From a virus, in IMG/VR virus record IMGVR_UViG_3300044636_000004, positions 1 to 21,640 of that record: 21,640 bases of DNA; one strand, given 5' to 3'. Positions 1-7,978 of the stretch are shown in pieces (position 1 is the first letter of the stretch; the number at the start of each line of letters is the position of its first letter). Below the pieces are notes generated by a model. It saw only the letters and a list, made by a program, of their open reading frames with translations. It was not told the DNA's origin and searched no databases. The position numbers and the translations under genes are program-made.

Positions 1-2057
1 GATGAAAACTGTGTAAACGTTAAGTTAGTTGTGCCGATGATCAACGGGTTTGCGGTCGTTAAGACATACGACTCCCCTGCACCTGTACTACCTTCTTGAA
101 CGAAGAAGTAGTCCCCCTGACCCAAACCTGTAGTGCTTTCAGGTCTAAAGGTGTCTGTATCCGTTGATCTCGTCAAAACCCAGTTTGTACCACCCGGATC
201 CGGCGTTCCTACCGTCGTAACGGTATAAACACCATTCTCATAAGCGTTTGTCTGGTTATATACCAAGACTCTGTTACTAACAGAAAGATTTACTCCATCA
301 ATCTGTAACGCCGCTTTAGTGCCTGCATTCGTTAGCGTCGCACCAACACCTGCGTTCACCGTTCCTGAAATCGTCAACCCCGTGCCACTTGTCAGAGTCG
401 TGATCTCTGGACCGTTGTAGCTCAAGGAAAGAGTAACTTGATTACCGGCAGGAACTGAGAACACATAGTACGCAGTGCCTGATGTAATCCCATTAGCCGT
501 TGAAGAAAAGACAATCTGGTCATTTACAGACAGACTCGGAGACGTACTGAAGGTGAGGGTTTTATTACCACTGATCGTTGTTACCGTTACCCCCGTTCCT
601 CCAGAGGTATAGGTAGCATTCAAAGCAGTTGGAGTTTCTACTCTTACAGGAGTGTGAATATCAATCCCTGTAGATACAGCGTCGTCTACATACTGCTTTG
701 TGGCTAACTGTAACGCACTTGTAGGAGGCTGAGTAACCGCTACCGAGGTCAACCCACCCAACGTTAGAGAAGTAGCCCCCAGAGAGATTGATGTCGTCCC
801 AATCGTGACCGCACTGTTCTGAAGGGATGAATTCGGGATGTTGGACAAAGATAGAGCGTTAGAGCTTCCCAACGCTACAGAAGCCGATCCCGAGATGCCA
901 CCAGAATAAGTAAACGAAATGGAAGAGTTCGTCAGCGAACCATTCCCGATGTTTGACAACGTATTCGTTGAGCCACTAATTGACTTGTTAGTCAGTGTCT
1001 GCGATCCAGTAAGCGTAGCTACAGTCGAATCTATAGCTATCGTGACAGGGCTGGATCCGTTGTAACTTGTCCCCGATAGTCCCGTTCCAATCGTTAGCGC
1101 ATTCGGGTTGACAGCCGTTACCGTTACTGACCCGCCAAGGCTTACAGACGATCCGTTGATCGTAATCGAACTATTAGTGAGGCTTGCGTTAGCAATGTTT
1201 GACAGTGTGTTGTTAGAACCGCTGATAGTCTTGTTCGTAAGAATCTGAGAACCCGTCAGCGTCACAACGGTTGAATCTATGGAGATAGTCCCTGTCGTAG
1301 TAATAGGCCCACCAGTAAGCCCTGTACCCGTGTTTATTAGAGTTACAGCGCCCGCAGGGAGATTTGCCCAAGAACCGTTCTCATAGACCTCAAAAGCGTT
1401 GGCGTCAGTGTTGTACCTCAACCAACCATCTTGTCCCGCCGGTCGCTCTGCTGTCGTTCCTTGAGGAATCCTGATTCCAGCATTTCCGGGGATTACAGGA
1501 TTGTTAGCTATTGAGAAAACAGGATCTGCTAAACCTGTAGGATTCGTAATCGTAATCTGATCGGTCGTGCCGTATAACGTCCTTGCGTTAACAGAACCCC
1601 CGCCAATTGAGAGCATCCCTGTAGAAGCAAGATTGGCAAGACTTAAAACAGCCCCCGTCAGCTCTAACAACGGATTCCCAGCGACACCGTTTCCGTTCGT
1701 TATGTTTAGCCCAGAACCTACCGTGAACGTTCTCGCAACTACGGTGCTGGAATCCGTCTTAGCAATGATGCCCGTCAGAGCGACTTCCAGACTCCCAGAA
1801 GCTCCGTTTAGGGTCAGTCTGTAATACGACTGCGCTCCGTTGTCCTGAAGCCCTAGACCTGTTCCTGTTGATAGATACCTGCTCTGAGGAAGGGTAGGCT
1901 CCTGAACAATCGTCAGAAAGGTCTGCTGAAGATTCGGGGCGTTAGCTATCGCTCCCGTGGTGGTTTGCCGAGTCTGCCCACCTTGGACAATTGCTACCGA
2001 TTCCGTCCCGTTTAGTGGCGTAGCCTGCGGGAGTTGTGTAATCGTGACATTCGGCAT
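1..2057 (-). CDS. Phage tail fibre / virion fibre protein, N-terminal part (runs off left edge)
   Basis: I read an open frame on the minus strand from ATG at 2055-2057 to the window edge with no stop (685 codons visible, C-terminus missing). The N-terminus begins MPNVTITQLPQATPL, a style I know from fibre proteins of environmental phages. The chain is rich in Ser, Thr, Gly and Asn. It contains a diverged internal repeat (about residues 258-312 and 340-395) with the phrase TLTGSQxLTNKxISGSxNTLSNI, and later LATKQYVDDAVSTGIDIHTP, a segment common in phage fibres just before a host-contact region. No enzymatic motif is visible. It is the last gene visible in the block and starts 1 nt after the Cys-rich small gene. 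Virion location and host attachment are inferred from composition and position. The receptor-binding end lies outside the window. Confidence 0.8.
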   Translation of the reverse strand, partial: MPNVTITQLPQATPLNGTESVAIVQGGQTRQTTTGAIANAPNLQQTFLTIVQEPTLPQSRYLSTGTGLGLQDNGAQSYYRLTLNGASGSLEVALTGIIAKTDSSTVVARTFTVGSGLNITNGNGVAGNPLLELTGAVLSLANLASTGMLSIGGGSVNARTLYGTTDQITITNPTGLADPVFSIANNPVIPGNAGIRIPQGTTAERPAGQDGWLRYNTDANAFEVYENGSWANLPAGAVTLINTGTGLTGGPITTTGTISIDSTVVTLTGSQILTNKTISGSNNTLSNIANASLTNSSITINGSSVSLGGSVTVTAVNPNALTIGTGLSGTSYNGSSPVTIAIDSTVATLTGSQTLTNKSISGSTNTLSNIGNGSLTNSSISFTYSGGISGSASVALGSSNALSLSNIPNSSLQNSAVTIGTTSISLGATSLTLGGLTSVAVTQPPTSALQLATKQYVDDAVSTGIDIHTPVRVETPTALNATYTSGGTGVTVTTISGNKTLTFSTSPSLSVNDQIVFSSTANGITSGTAYYVFSVPAGNQVTLSLSYNGPEITTLTSGTGLTISGTVNAGVGATLTNAGTKAALQIDGVNLSVSNRVLVYNQTNAYENGVYTVTTVGTPDPGGTNWVLTRSTDTDTFRPESTTGLGQGDYFFVQEGSTGAGESYVLTTANPLIIGTTNLTFTQFS
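925..1281 (-). repeat. Two diverged coding repeats inside the fibre gene (period about 246 bp)
   Basis: The stretches around 925-1035 and 1171-1281 encode nearly the same peptide (DSTVxTLTGSQxLTNKxISGSxNTLSNI followed by SLTNSSI), offset by 82 codons. The DNA copies differ at many third positions, so this is an old duplication kept at protein level rather than a fresh tandem repeat. Confidence 0.7.
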
Positions 2058-2058
2058 T

Positions 2059-2400
2059 TTATGGCTGCGTGTTCAAACCATCGACGTTACCATCACCCTC
2101 GGGAGTTTGAGAGCTTTCTTGGGTGGAGATGACGTATCCACCGTATCCCGTGGTGATTATGTTGTTCGGGTCTACCGCTACGCTGACATCCGGCCTTGGA
2201 AAACGAATCGTAATCCTCTCAGTCTTTCTAGCGGGGAGCCTGTAAGGATCAAACTCATCTGCACACCCCTGATCACATACCTGCAAACCCGGAAAGTTTG
2301 GGTCTGGCCTCATTACAGAATGCGCTCGCTTCATCTTGCAGCGGTCACAAACTGCAATTGCAATATCAGAGTACCCAAGGGTGTCAAGAAACTTAGGCAT
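2059..2400 (-). CDS. Small Cys-rich (zinc-binding-like) conserved phage protein
   Basis: A protein of 113 residues with no certain function. Residues 18-21 form CDRC and residues 42-46 form CDQGC, a four-cysteine pair spacing that suggests a zinc knuckle. The following part (DPYRLPARKTERITIRFPRPDV, residues 51-72) is a segment I have seen next to fibre or adaptor genes in other environmental podoviruses. The start ATG lies 3 nt after the stop of the adaptor gene, with AAGGTAG as a Shine-Dalgarno-like sequence inside the end of that gene, so translation is probably coupled. The C-terminal 30 residues are polar and look disordered. It may be a tail-assembly or minor virion protein; that is a guess from position. 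Confidence 0.7.
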   Translation of the reverse strand: MPKFLDTLGYSDIAIAVCDRCKMKRAHSVMRPDPNFPGLQVCDQGCADEFDPYRLPARKTERITIRFPRPDVSVAVDPNNIITTGYGGYVISTQESSQTPEGDGNVDGLNTQP

Positions 2401-2402
2401 GA

Positions 2403-3476
2403 CTACCTTGAATAGACAGATATGTTCGGGGCCAAGTAAATCGGAGACTTGTCGCGCTCTTCATTCTCAGCAAGAGTCAGATACTTCTCTGCTTGACCCT
2501 CAAGATACTGCGCCCTAGCAAGATCAACCCCCGGCAGTTCTAGAGCCATCTGATGAGCCAACATATTCTGAATTGCCAGATACCACCTCTGAGGGATTTC
2601 TAGCTCTCCTGACAAGGCTCCAACGTCCATGATCTGTCTGGAGTACCAAACAGTCATCTGAATGAAGGGATCACTTGGAACCGGCCACAAGGTGATCTCT
2701 GCCTGTGGGATCGTCCTGTTGAACCAATACTGATACGGCTGGTTTGCAGTGAAGTTCTTGTTCGGCAAACTGGTGTAATCGTCCCGATTCAACCTAGCCA
2801 TCGGGATTTCGGTTGAGTTGTTACCGAAAAACAGCTCCCTGACACTGATAGTCCCCCCTCCGGTCATTCTCATACGGTAATACTGCACCGTTTGACCGGG
2901 TTCAATGTCGTGCCAGATCCATTCGTTGTTTACCCAAACCTCTGCACCGGGGTCATACAACGTACTCCAAGTAATTCCATCTGCGGAATACTCGTAAATG
3001 ACCGAAAACGTGCCCGAAACACCCGGCAAAACACCAATAGAACCCAAATAAACAGGATTGTCAGTCCCGTAATCTACTGCAATGTTGCCGTTTGCAGAGG
3101 TCTGCGTACAAAAAGTATTAATGTTGCCGTCAAAAGCGTTCTCTACGACACCTCCGGCGCTACTGGTGTACCCCCCAGTATCGTTAGGAGTCGGCCTGTT
3201 CATCTGCCGGTACATTACATTCAGTACGTCGTTACCTCCAATTGGAAGTTTGTAGATATACTGATCGGCTTTCAGACCGTAAACCTTTTTCTCAATGGCC
3301 CAATACTGGATGCCAATGTTGATCAGGTTTGACAAAAGAAAAAACAGACTCTCTTTTGCAGTGAGAATCTGTTCTGCGGTCAACTCTTCAGCTAACTTCC
3401 CACAGCGCCTAGCACCGTGATCTATGAGCTTCTGAGTGTTGATTACGGTTGTGCCGACTGTTCCTGAATAGGCCAT
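2403..3476 (-). CDS. Tail adaptor / head-tail connector protein with an inserted F5/8 type C-like domain
   Basis: A protein of 357 residues. The N-terminal 90 residues (helical, with Leu/Ile-rich segments and QYWAIEKKVYGL) and the C-terminal part from about residue 222 (LNRDDYTSLPNKNF, QAEITLWPVPSD, then a long helix with MLAHQMALELPG) look like the adaptor proteins that sit under the portal in podoviruses (P22 gp4 / tail-tubular A role). Between them, residues about 100-220 read as a discoidin-like jellyroll: AFDGNINT at 114-121, IAVDYG at 132-137, YEYSADGITW at 161-170, YYRMRM at 199-204 and ISVRELFF at 210-217. That module usually binds carbohydrate or lipid surfaces. The stop of the upstream gene touches the ATG (TAGATG), with GGTGG as ribosome binding site. 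Adaptor role: moderately sure. Domain insert: fairly sure. Confidence 0.7.
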   Translation of the reverse strand: MAYSGTVGTTVINTQKLIDHGARRCGKLAEELTAEQILTAKESLFFLLSNLINIGIQYWAIEKKVYGLKADQYIYKLPIGGNDVLNVMYRQMNRPTPNDTGGYTSSAGGVVENAFDGNINTFCTQTSANGNIAVDYGTDNPVYLGSIGVLPGVSGTFSVIYEYSADGITWSTLYDPGAEVWVNNEWIWHDIEPGQTVQYYRMRMTGGGTISVRELFFGNNSTEIPMARLNRDDYTSLPNKNFTANQPYQYWFNRTIPQAEITLWPVPSDPFIQMTVWYSRQIMDVGALSGELEIPQRWYLAIQNMLAHQMALELPGVDLARAQYLEGQAEKYLTLAENEERDKSPIYLAPNISVYSR

Positions 3477-3995
3477 CTACCACCCCGAACAAGCCCAACG
3501 TTTCATGGAAGCCCTTGCTCTTGAACCCTTTTCACTGGCCCGAGCAATAGGACCCATTCTGGCACAAAACGAGTCTTTTCGCTTCCCGCCTTCCGGCTGT
3601 GGAGGCTTTAGATTTGACCCCGTTTCTCGGTTGTACTTCTCGCGCCCCTTGGCCGTCAAGCCAGCACCCTTCTCAACAGGCAACTTTTCACCGCGACCGA
3701 CAGCAAGAGACACCCCGCCGCTCTTCATTTTTTTCTCAGAAAACATCTTCTCAACCATGCCCAACCGTTGAGGCTTAGTCGTCACATCGTTGACGATTTT
3801 CAATCGCTCAGATTTGCTTTTGGACGGCTCATAAAAACCCGCTTTTTTCAAGGATTGAGCTACGCCGCCATCTTTCATTTTTTTGTCGGCCTTGACAAAT
3901 TCTTTGCCGACCTTTTGTGGCACACCACCAAAGCCGCCCTTGGTGTGGGCGGCGGCTTGCATCAAACGATGTTGGGCTGGTGATTTGCTTGGCAT
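3477..3995 (-). CDS. Basic conserved phage protein, DUF6321-like C-terminus, with K-x-G-G motifs
   Basis: A strongly basic protein of 172 residues. The N-terminus (SPAQHRLMQAAAHTKGGFGG, then VPQKVGKEFVKAD) is a segment found in many environmental phage proteins. The C-terminal part from about residue 113 (LTAKGREKYNRETGSNLKPP, then DSFCARMGPI and KGSRARASMKRWACSGW) resembles the DUF6321 family, which has no known function. In between are two copies of KKMKxGGV, the same motif that is repeated in the larger basic protein encoded at 4823-5875. The high Lys/Arg content would suit contact with DNA or an acidic partner inside the virion; this is inference. No ribosome binding site is visible: ATG lies 3 nt after the previous stop, so coupled translation is likely. 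Confidence 0.65.
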   Translation of the reverse strand: MPSKSPAQHRLMQAAAHTKGGFGGVPQKVGKEFVKADKKMKDGGVAQSLKKAGFYEPSKSKSERLKIVNDVTTKPQRLGMVEKMFSEKKMKSGGVSLAVGRGEKLPVEKGAGLTAKGREKYNRETGSNLKPPQPEGGKRKDSFCARMGPIARASEKGSRARASMKRWACSGW

Positions 3996-3997
3996 GA

Positions 3998-4777
3998 TTA
4001 GTCAGGGTTCTTAATGTAGATTCCTTCAAACTCAGCAGATACGTTTGAAGCTCCGGCTGAAGCAACTGCCCTAAGTTCAATGTCAGTTTTTTCAGCAAAA
4101 GCAACAGGCGTATGCAAATCAAGAATAAAACTGCCGTTACCAGAAACCCGAGAAGAACTTTGCTGCCTAAATACACCACCCAATGGTCTCTGAATCAACT
4201 GAAAATTTGTGGATGCATTTGCGTTTGTGTTCGCAGATGTGTAGTACACGCCATTCAAGTAGAAAGTGTATCCTGCTGGCACAGTCCAAAAAGCCATCTG
4301 GGTTTGATTCGCACCAATAGCAACCATGCCGAAGATGTTTGCAGGCACACCAGAGGTAACAGTACCCGTTCCTGCGTAGATAGTGCCTACAGCAGTTGCA
4401 CCAGAGCCAGCGGTAACAACAAACATACGAAAAATTCGCAGAAAACTGTTAGTTGTGTTAACTTCGGTTTGACCGTTCAAGGTCACTGTTTCGTTGATCT
4501 CGTTGTAATCAGCATTAAGACCAAAAATTGCAATAGTTCTTGCGCCAGTTCCAGCAGCCGCGTCATCCACGCTGGAACTAGAAATTTTCATAACAGTTGC
4601 GGCAGCAGGATACGCATATGTTCCGCCTTGCGCCCAAATTGTTTCAACAGATGTACCAACATCACCATTGATGCCAAATTGGAACAAGGTTTTGTGGCCA
4701 TCAACTTGGCCTCGCGCCACTTGCAACTCAAACGGCTCATACGCGCCCTGACGGGTCGCGGAAGAATATGTTCCCAT
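3998..4777 (-). CDS. Putative virion structural protein
   Basis: A protein of 259 residues, rich in Ala, Thr, Gly and Asn, with a predicted all-beta character. It begins MGTYSSATRQGAYEPFELQV and contains TVTLNGQTEVNTTNSFLRIF and GTIYAGTGTVTSGVPANIFG. I recognise this pattern from virion proteins of marine and freshwater phages, but the exact role (decoration, head fibre or tail part) is not established. No catalytic motif, signal peptide or membrane segment is seen. GAGG about 7 nt before the ATG (near 4785) is the likely ribosome binding site. A very stable hairpin separates it from the preceding gene, which may set its expression level independently. Confidence 0.6.
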   Translation of the reverse strand: MGTYSSATRQGAYEPFELQVARGQVDGHKTLFQFGINGDVGTSVETIWAQGGTYAYPAAATVMKISSSSVDDAAAGTGARTIAIFGLNADYNEINETVTLNGQTEVNTTNSFLRIFRMFVVTAGSGATAVGTIYAGTGTVTSGVPANIFGMVAIGANQTQMAFWTVPAGYTFYLNGVYYTSANTNANASTNFQLIQRPLGGVFRQQSSSRVSGNGSFILDLHTPVAFAEKTDIELRAVASAGASNVSAEFEGIYIKNPD

Positions 4778-4798
4778 TTTTCAATCCTCAAGGAAAGC

Positions 4799-4814
4799 GG
4801 GGGCCGAAGCCCCC
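4799..4814 (-). terminator. G/C hairpin with UUCG tetraloop between structural genes
   Basis: On the minus strand GGGGGC-TTCG-GCCCCC forms a perfect 6-bp stem with an extra-stable UUCG loop. It lies 9 nt after the stop of the Lys/Gly-repeat gene. The sequence after it (GCTTTCCTT) has only a weak T-run, so it may be a leaky terminator or a 3'-end stabiliser of the upstream message. Confidence 0.6.
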
Positions 4815-4822
4815 ACCTTGTT

Positions 4823-5875
4823 TCAGCACTTCGCTAGACCGCCGCGCTTCTTCTCTGGCATTACCGTGACAGACTTTTCAGTCTTGGTAACCGCCCCCGG
4901 CTTTTTAAAGTAATCCTTACCCTTCTGGTATAGCTCTTTCACTATACCAAGAGGGTTCAGAGCATCCTCAACACCTCGACGCGCTTGTGCGGCTGTTGCT
5001 TGAGGATCTTTAACAGTCAGACGGTCTTGTTCCATCGCTCGCTTTTCAGCTTCCGATAGACCACCCTCTTTCATCTTACGACCGTACTTGCTGTAGACCT
5101 CATTACTGTAAGCCTTCGCCTGCCGCATTGCAGTTGCATTCTCCGCTTTGTTCGCTTTTAGTAGACGAGCTTCAGCAGGAGTTACAGAACCACCTTTTTT
5201 GAAGGTTCCTGACAACTCATTAATGCTCACAGGAGCAGAGGGCTTTTTGCGGCCTTGGGGCATCGCTACGGGGGCACCGCTATCAACAACTCCCCCCGTA
5301 GCGTAGGCTTTTTTTGCCATGCCACCTTTCTTGTAACCGCCAGCGTTAGCCTTTGCTACACCGCCCGTCTTATACCCACCCGCATTACCCATCTTCACCC
5401 CACCCGTTTTCGCGGGCGAATGATCAGGCTTTGCAGTGTCCATCTTGGTGTTGCGGTACTTGCCGCCTTGACCTTCCGTGTTAATGATGCCGCCGTCTTT
5501 GTAACCGCCTTGGCCCATCACTACACCACCCGTTTTCAGACCCTTGTGAGCCTTACTAGCAGGTTTAGAAGCGTGTTCCTTCATCTCCTTGGACATGGCC
5601 TTCCCGCCCTCTTTCATCATGCGACCCGCCATACCTACCGGAGCAGCCGGAGCCGCAGCAGCAGGCATAGCCATCATCGCACGACGACGAGCAGCCATCG
5701 AAGGACGCCGAGGAGCCATGGCCGGAGCCATTCCACCACGAGCAGGCATTGCTGCTGTGGTGGTCCCCATGCCGGGCATACCGCCGGCTTGCATCTTCTT
5801 GACCTTGCCGCCCTTTTTGAGTTTTAGCTCAATAGAAGGCTCGGTGGTCATCATCTTAACCATCGGCTTGAACAT
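4823..5875 (-). CDS. Lys/Gly-rich basic protein with repeated K-x-G-G motifs
   Basis: A low-complexity protein of 350 residues that I cannot assign a function. About ten copies of K-x-G-G are spread along it (for example KKGGK, MKEGGK, LKTGGV, YKDGGI, YKKGGM, FKKGGS, MKEGGL). Three sit in a GGYKxGG context in the middle. The chain ends EKKRGGLAKC. An Ala/Met/Arg-rich stretch (about residues 35-90) and a more normal, possibly helical part (about 225-335, with AENATAMRQAKAYSNEVYSK) interrupt the repeats. The total charge is strongly positive. Expected location is the virion or procapsid, because it lies between capsid-associated genes. Binding packaged DNA is a reasonable guess but not shown. 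AAGGAG 6-7 nt before the ATG (5882-5887) is a good ribosome binding site. Confidence 0.7.
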   Translation of the reverse strand: MFKPMVKMMTTEPSIELKLKKGGKVKKMQAGGMPGMGTTTAAMPARGGMAPAMAPRRPSMAARRRAMMAMPAAAAPAAPVGMAGRMMKEGGKAMSKEMKEHASKPASKAHKGLKTGGVVMGQGGYKDGGIINTEGQGGKYRNTKMDTAKPDHSPAKTGGVKMGNAGGYKTGGVAKANAGGYKKGGMAKKAYATGGVVDSGAPVAMPQGRKKPSAPVSINELSGTFKKGGSVTPAEARLLKANKAENATAMRQAKAYSNEVYSKYGRKMKEGGLSEAEKRAMEQDRLTVKDPQATAAQARRGVEDALNPLGIVKELYQKGKDYFKKPGAVTKTEKSVTVMPEKKRGGLAKC

Positions 5876-5890
5876 TTCTCGCTCCTTAAA

Positions 5891-5906
5891 CGGGGGTTTC
5901 CCCCCG
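5891..5906 (-). terminator. G/C hairpin with GAAA tetraloop after the beta-helix gene
   Basis: On the minus strand CGGGGG-GAAA-CCCCCG is a 6-bp stem capped by a GNRA-type loop, starting 6 nt after a stop codon. It is followed by GTTTAAGG, which already contains the ribosome binding site of the next gene. With so short a T-run, stabilisation of the upstream mRNA end or partial termination is more likely than full termination. Confidence 0.6.
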
Positions 5907-5912
5907 AGTCAG

Positions 5913-6944
5913 TTAGGACGGATTCACGCCGATACCACCGGCGCTAGCAGACGGCGCAGGCATATCGACATAAATTTGTCCAAGCGACGAAGCATCGGAG
6001 CCGAACTCGGTAATGCCGACCATCATCGAATTCTTGATTACAACTTGACCACCAGCCGATGCCACCAGAGTAGCCAGCGCCGAAAGAGTAGTCGAGGTCG
6101 AACCAATATTGTTGATGAAGGAGCAGCCCTTGAACAGCGCATACCGATCCATGCCCGAAGCAGCACCGACCTTGATACCAATCGGAGTCGCCGCAGACGC
6201 TTGGAACGGAAGAGTGCAGTCAATGAACGAGTTACGAGCCGTGCCGCCAGCAAACTCAATGGTTGCATTCGCTGCACTGCGAGCTACGGTGTCACCACCG
6301 AGCGTACAGTTCATGAACGTATGCTCACCACCACCATTGAGCTTCAGCGTCCGAGCGTTCGCACCACCAGCAGAAGCTGCATCAGCCATGCCATAGATGC
6401 TTACATTGCTGTAAGCATTGCGAGAACCAGAATCAGTCCAAGCAATCATGCTGGCCGATCCCGTGGAAAATCCACAGAACACGGACAGATTGGCAAAGTA
6501 ACAACCCGAGGCAGTGACATTGATGAACGCATCACTGTTGAACGTCGTTGCAGTGTAAGTGCCGGTCGGAGGGGCAATACGAGCACGCTGGGCTACCGTC
6601 GTCGGAGCGCAAACACCAATCAGATGAGTCGCGTTCTTATTCCAGTTCAAAGTACCAGCGGTAGCAGCCGAATTGATGGACTGAGCCAGCGCGGTACTAA
6701 GACGGGCAGAACCCGTCGAAGACCCGTCGCCAACCAGAACAACAACATCGTTGTTACCAGCAGTGCACTTTGCCAGAGCACCGTAAAGCGTTTTCAGAGG
6801 CAGTTCAGGCGTACCGTCGTTACCATCAGCACCATTCACCGGATCTACAAAATAGTAGTTACCCGTGAACGGAAGCCCACCAATGGTTCCCAAAACCGGC
6901 ACCCCGAAACTAGTAATCCCATTCGGGAAATTAGTCAGGGACAT
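5913..6944 (-). CDS. Parallel beta-helix virion protein (decoration or spike-like)
   Basis: A protein of 343 residues. After a short N-terminus comes YYFVDPVNGADGNDGTPELP (about residues 30-49), the usual opening of phage and bacterial right-handed beta-helix proteins. It is followed by rungs such as DAFINVTASGCYFANLSVF, AYSNVSIYGMAD, HTFMNCTLGGD, NSFIDCTLPF and ALFKGCSFINN, spaced about 25-30 residues apart as in pectate-lyase-like folds. No clear acidic catalytic pair can be named, so enzyme activity is uncertain. The gene lies directly after the major capsid gene with its own ribosome binding site (AGGAG near 6952). A head decoration or fibre-like role is likely; tailspike with glycan cleavage is the alternative. 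Confidence 0.7.
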   Translation of the reverse strand: MSLTNFPNGITSFGVPVLGTIGGLPFTGNYYFVDPVNGADGNDGTPELPLKTLYGALAKCTAGNNDVVVLVGDGSSTGSARLSTALAQSINSAATAGTLNWNKNATHLIGVCAPTTVAQRARIAPPTGTYTATTFNSDAFINVTASGCYFANLSVFCGFSTGSASMIAWTDSGSRNAYSNVSIYGMADAASAGGANARTLKLNGGGEHTFMNCTLGGDTVARSAANATIEFAGGTARNSFIDCTLPFQASAATPIGIKVGAASGMDRYALFKGCSFINNIGSTSTTLSALATLVASAGGQVVIKNSMMVGITEFGSDASSLGQIYVDMPAPSASAGGIGVNPS

Positions 6945-6999
6945 TTGATTCTCCTAAAGATTCGTATGAGGATTAGTAATCAGTAGCGGTTGTTGGATT

Positions 7000-7024
7000 C
7001 CCCAAGAATTTAGAACCCTTGGGG
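7000..7024 (-). terminator. Hairpin in the gap after the major capsid gene
   Basis: In the 106-bp gap between the capsid and beta-helix genes, CCCCAAG and CTTGGGG form a 7-bp perfect stem around an 11-nt loop. No T-run follows (AATCCAAC), so an mRNA-stabilising or processing element fits better than a classical terminator. The rest of the gap shows no start-worthy frame or promoter. Confidence 0.45.
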
Positions 7025-7050
7025 TTTACCAGTCACCGTTACTGTTTACG

Positions 7051-7965
7051 TCATGCCCCCGGAGTGCCGTAAATAGCGCGTGGATCCGTGAACCCGACGT
7101 CGTAACGCTCTGTCGCCTTGTAGCGCATGGTGTCGGTTTCAAAGTCACCTTCCATGGTTTTCTCAAGGCGGCGGCGCATGAGGAGTTTCATGCCTTCGGG
7201 CGCATCGGTCTGAACCCACCATGCAGTCGGGGAAGTCAAACGCGACAGAACAGCGGCACCTTCGTCGAGCAAGCCAATTGACTTGATCGGGTTGATGTCG
7301 TTGTTAGCGTTACCCGAACGCAGGACGGACTTCAGGAGAACCTCGGCTTGGAAGACGTTGCCCGGAGCCACAACCAACTGACGGGGCACCAGACGAATCT
7401 TCTTGCCGTTGTTGTCTACCGCTTGACGGATCTGGATCAGCATCTGTTCCAGCGAAGTCTGCGAGAGAACCGCAGCAGTCGTCAGAAGGTTGCTGAACGT
7501 ACCGTTAACGATAGGATGAGCGTTGCTGTTCAGAGCAACACCGTCACCGCCGGGATATGAGGCGTTGAAGGCGCGGTTCAGAACATTGGCACTCAGCGTC
7601 TCTTTGGTCTCAATCAGCGATTGAGCCAGATGACGGGCGTAAACCTGACCGATACGGATATGGTCGCCGTCCTCAACAAGCACTTTCGTCAGAGCAAAGG
7701 CCAGACCATAGACCTTGTAGACGTAACGCTTGAGGAACAGCACTCCACCCTGCTGATAGGTCACCGGAGTGCCATCAGGAAGCTGCGGAGCCGCGCCAAA
7801 ACCGTACAGAACGGGTTCTTCGTGGTAGTTACGGGGAATACCCTCAGACTCGCGGAACACTCGGCTCCACTCGTCAGTGCGCTGATCGTAAACACCATCA
7901 AAGCACTCGTTGAGGATAGGTTCGACAATTGACCGAAAATCGGTACTACGCATCGGGGCTGCCAT
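7051..7965 (-). CDS. Major capsid protein
   Basis: A protein of 304 residues that forms the shell of the head. It opens with MRSTDFRSIVEPILNECFDG and continues with a region matching the style of Mu/HK97-fold capsid proteins: VTYQQGGVLFLKRYVYKVYG (about 90-109), a long helix (VYARHLAQSLIETKETLSAN), NSNAHPIVNGTFSN, RLVPRQLVVAPGNVFQAEVL, then AAVLSRLTSPTAWWVQTDAP and a C-terminus ending with MRYKATERYDVGFTDPRAIY. These segments are typical of Mu gpT-like major heads of environmental phages. The strongest ribosome binding site of the block (AAGGAGG, 7974-7980) and the hairpins downstream fit high expression. Assembly partners are the portal, scaffold and probably the GroES-like protein. Confidence 0.88.
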   Translation of the reverse strand: MAAPMRSTDFRSIVEPILNECFDGVYDQRTDEWSRVFRESEGIPRNYHEEPVLYGFGAAPQLPDGTPVTYQQGGVLFLKRYVYKVYGLAFALTKVLVEDGDHIRIGQVYARHLAQSLIETKETLSANVLNRAFNASYPGGDGVALNSNAHPIVNGTFSNLLTTAAVLSQTSLEQMLIQIRQAVDNNGKKIRLVPRQLVVAPGNVFQAEVLLKSVLRSGNANNDINPIKSIGLLDEGAAVLSRLTSPTAWWVQTDAPEGMKLLMRRRLEKTMEGDFETDTMRYKATERYDVGFTDPRAIYGTPGA

Positions 7966-7978
7966 GATCTAGCCCTCC

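Noticed and set aside
4112-4837. 241-codon plus-strand open frame
   Set aside because: Antisense to a well-supported structural gene; composition (Cys, His, Arg, Ser) is typical of a shadow frame.
5589-6986. 465-codon plus-strand open frame
   Set aside because: Antisense to the beta-helix and Lys/Gly-repeat genes; Arg/Ser-rich shadow translation without motifs, against the direction of every other gene.
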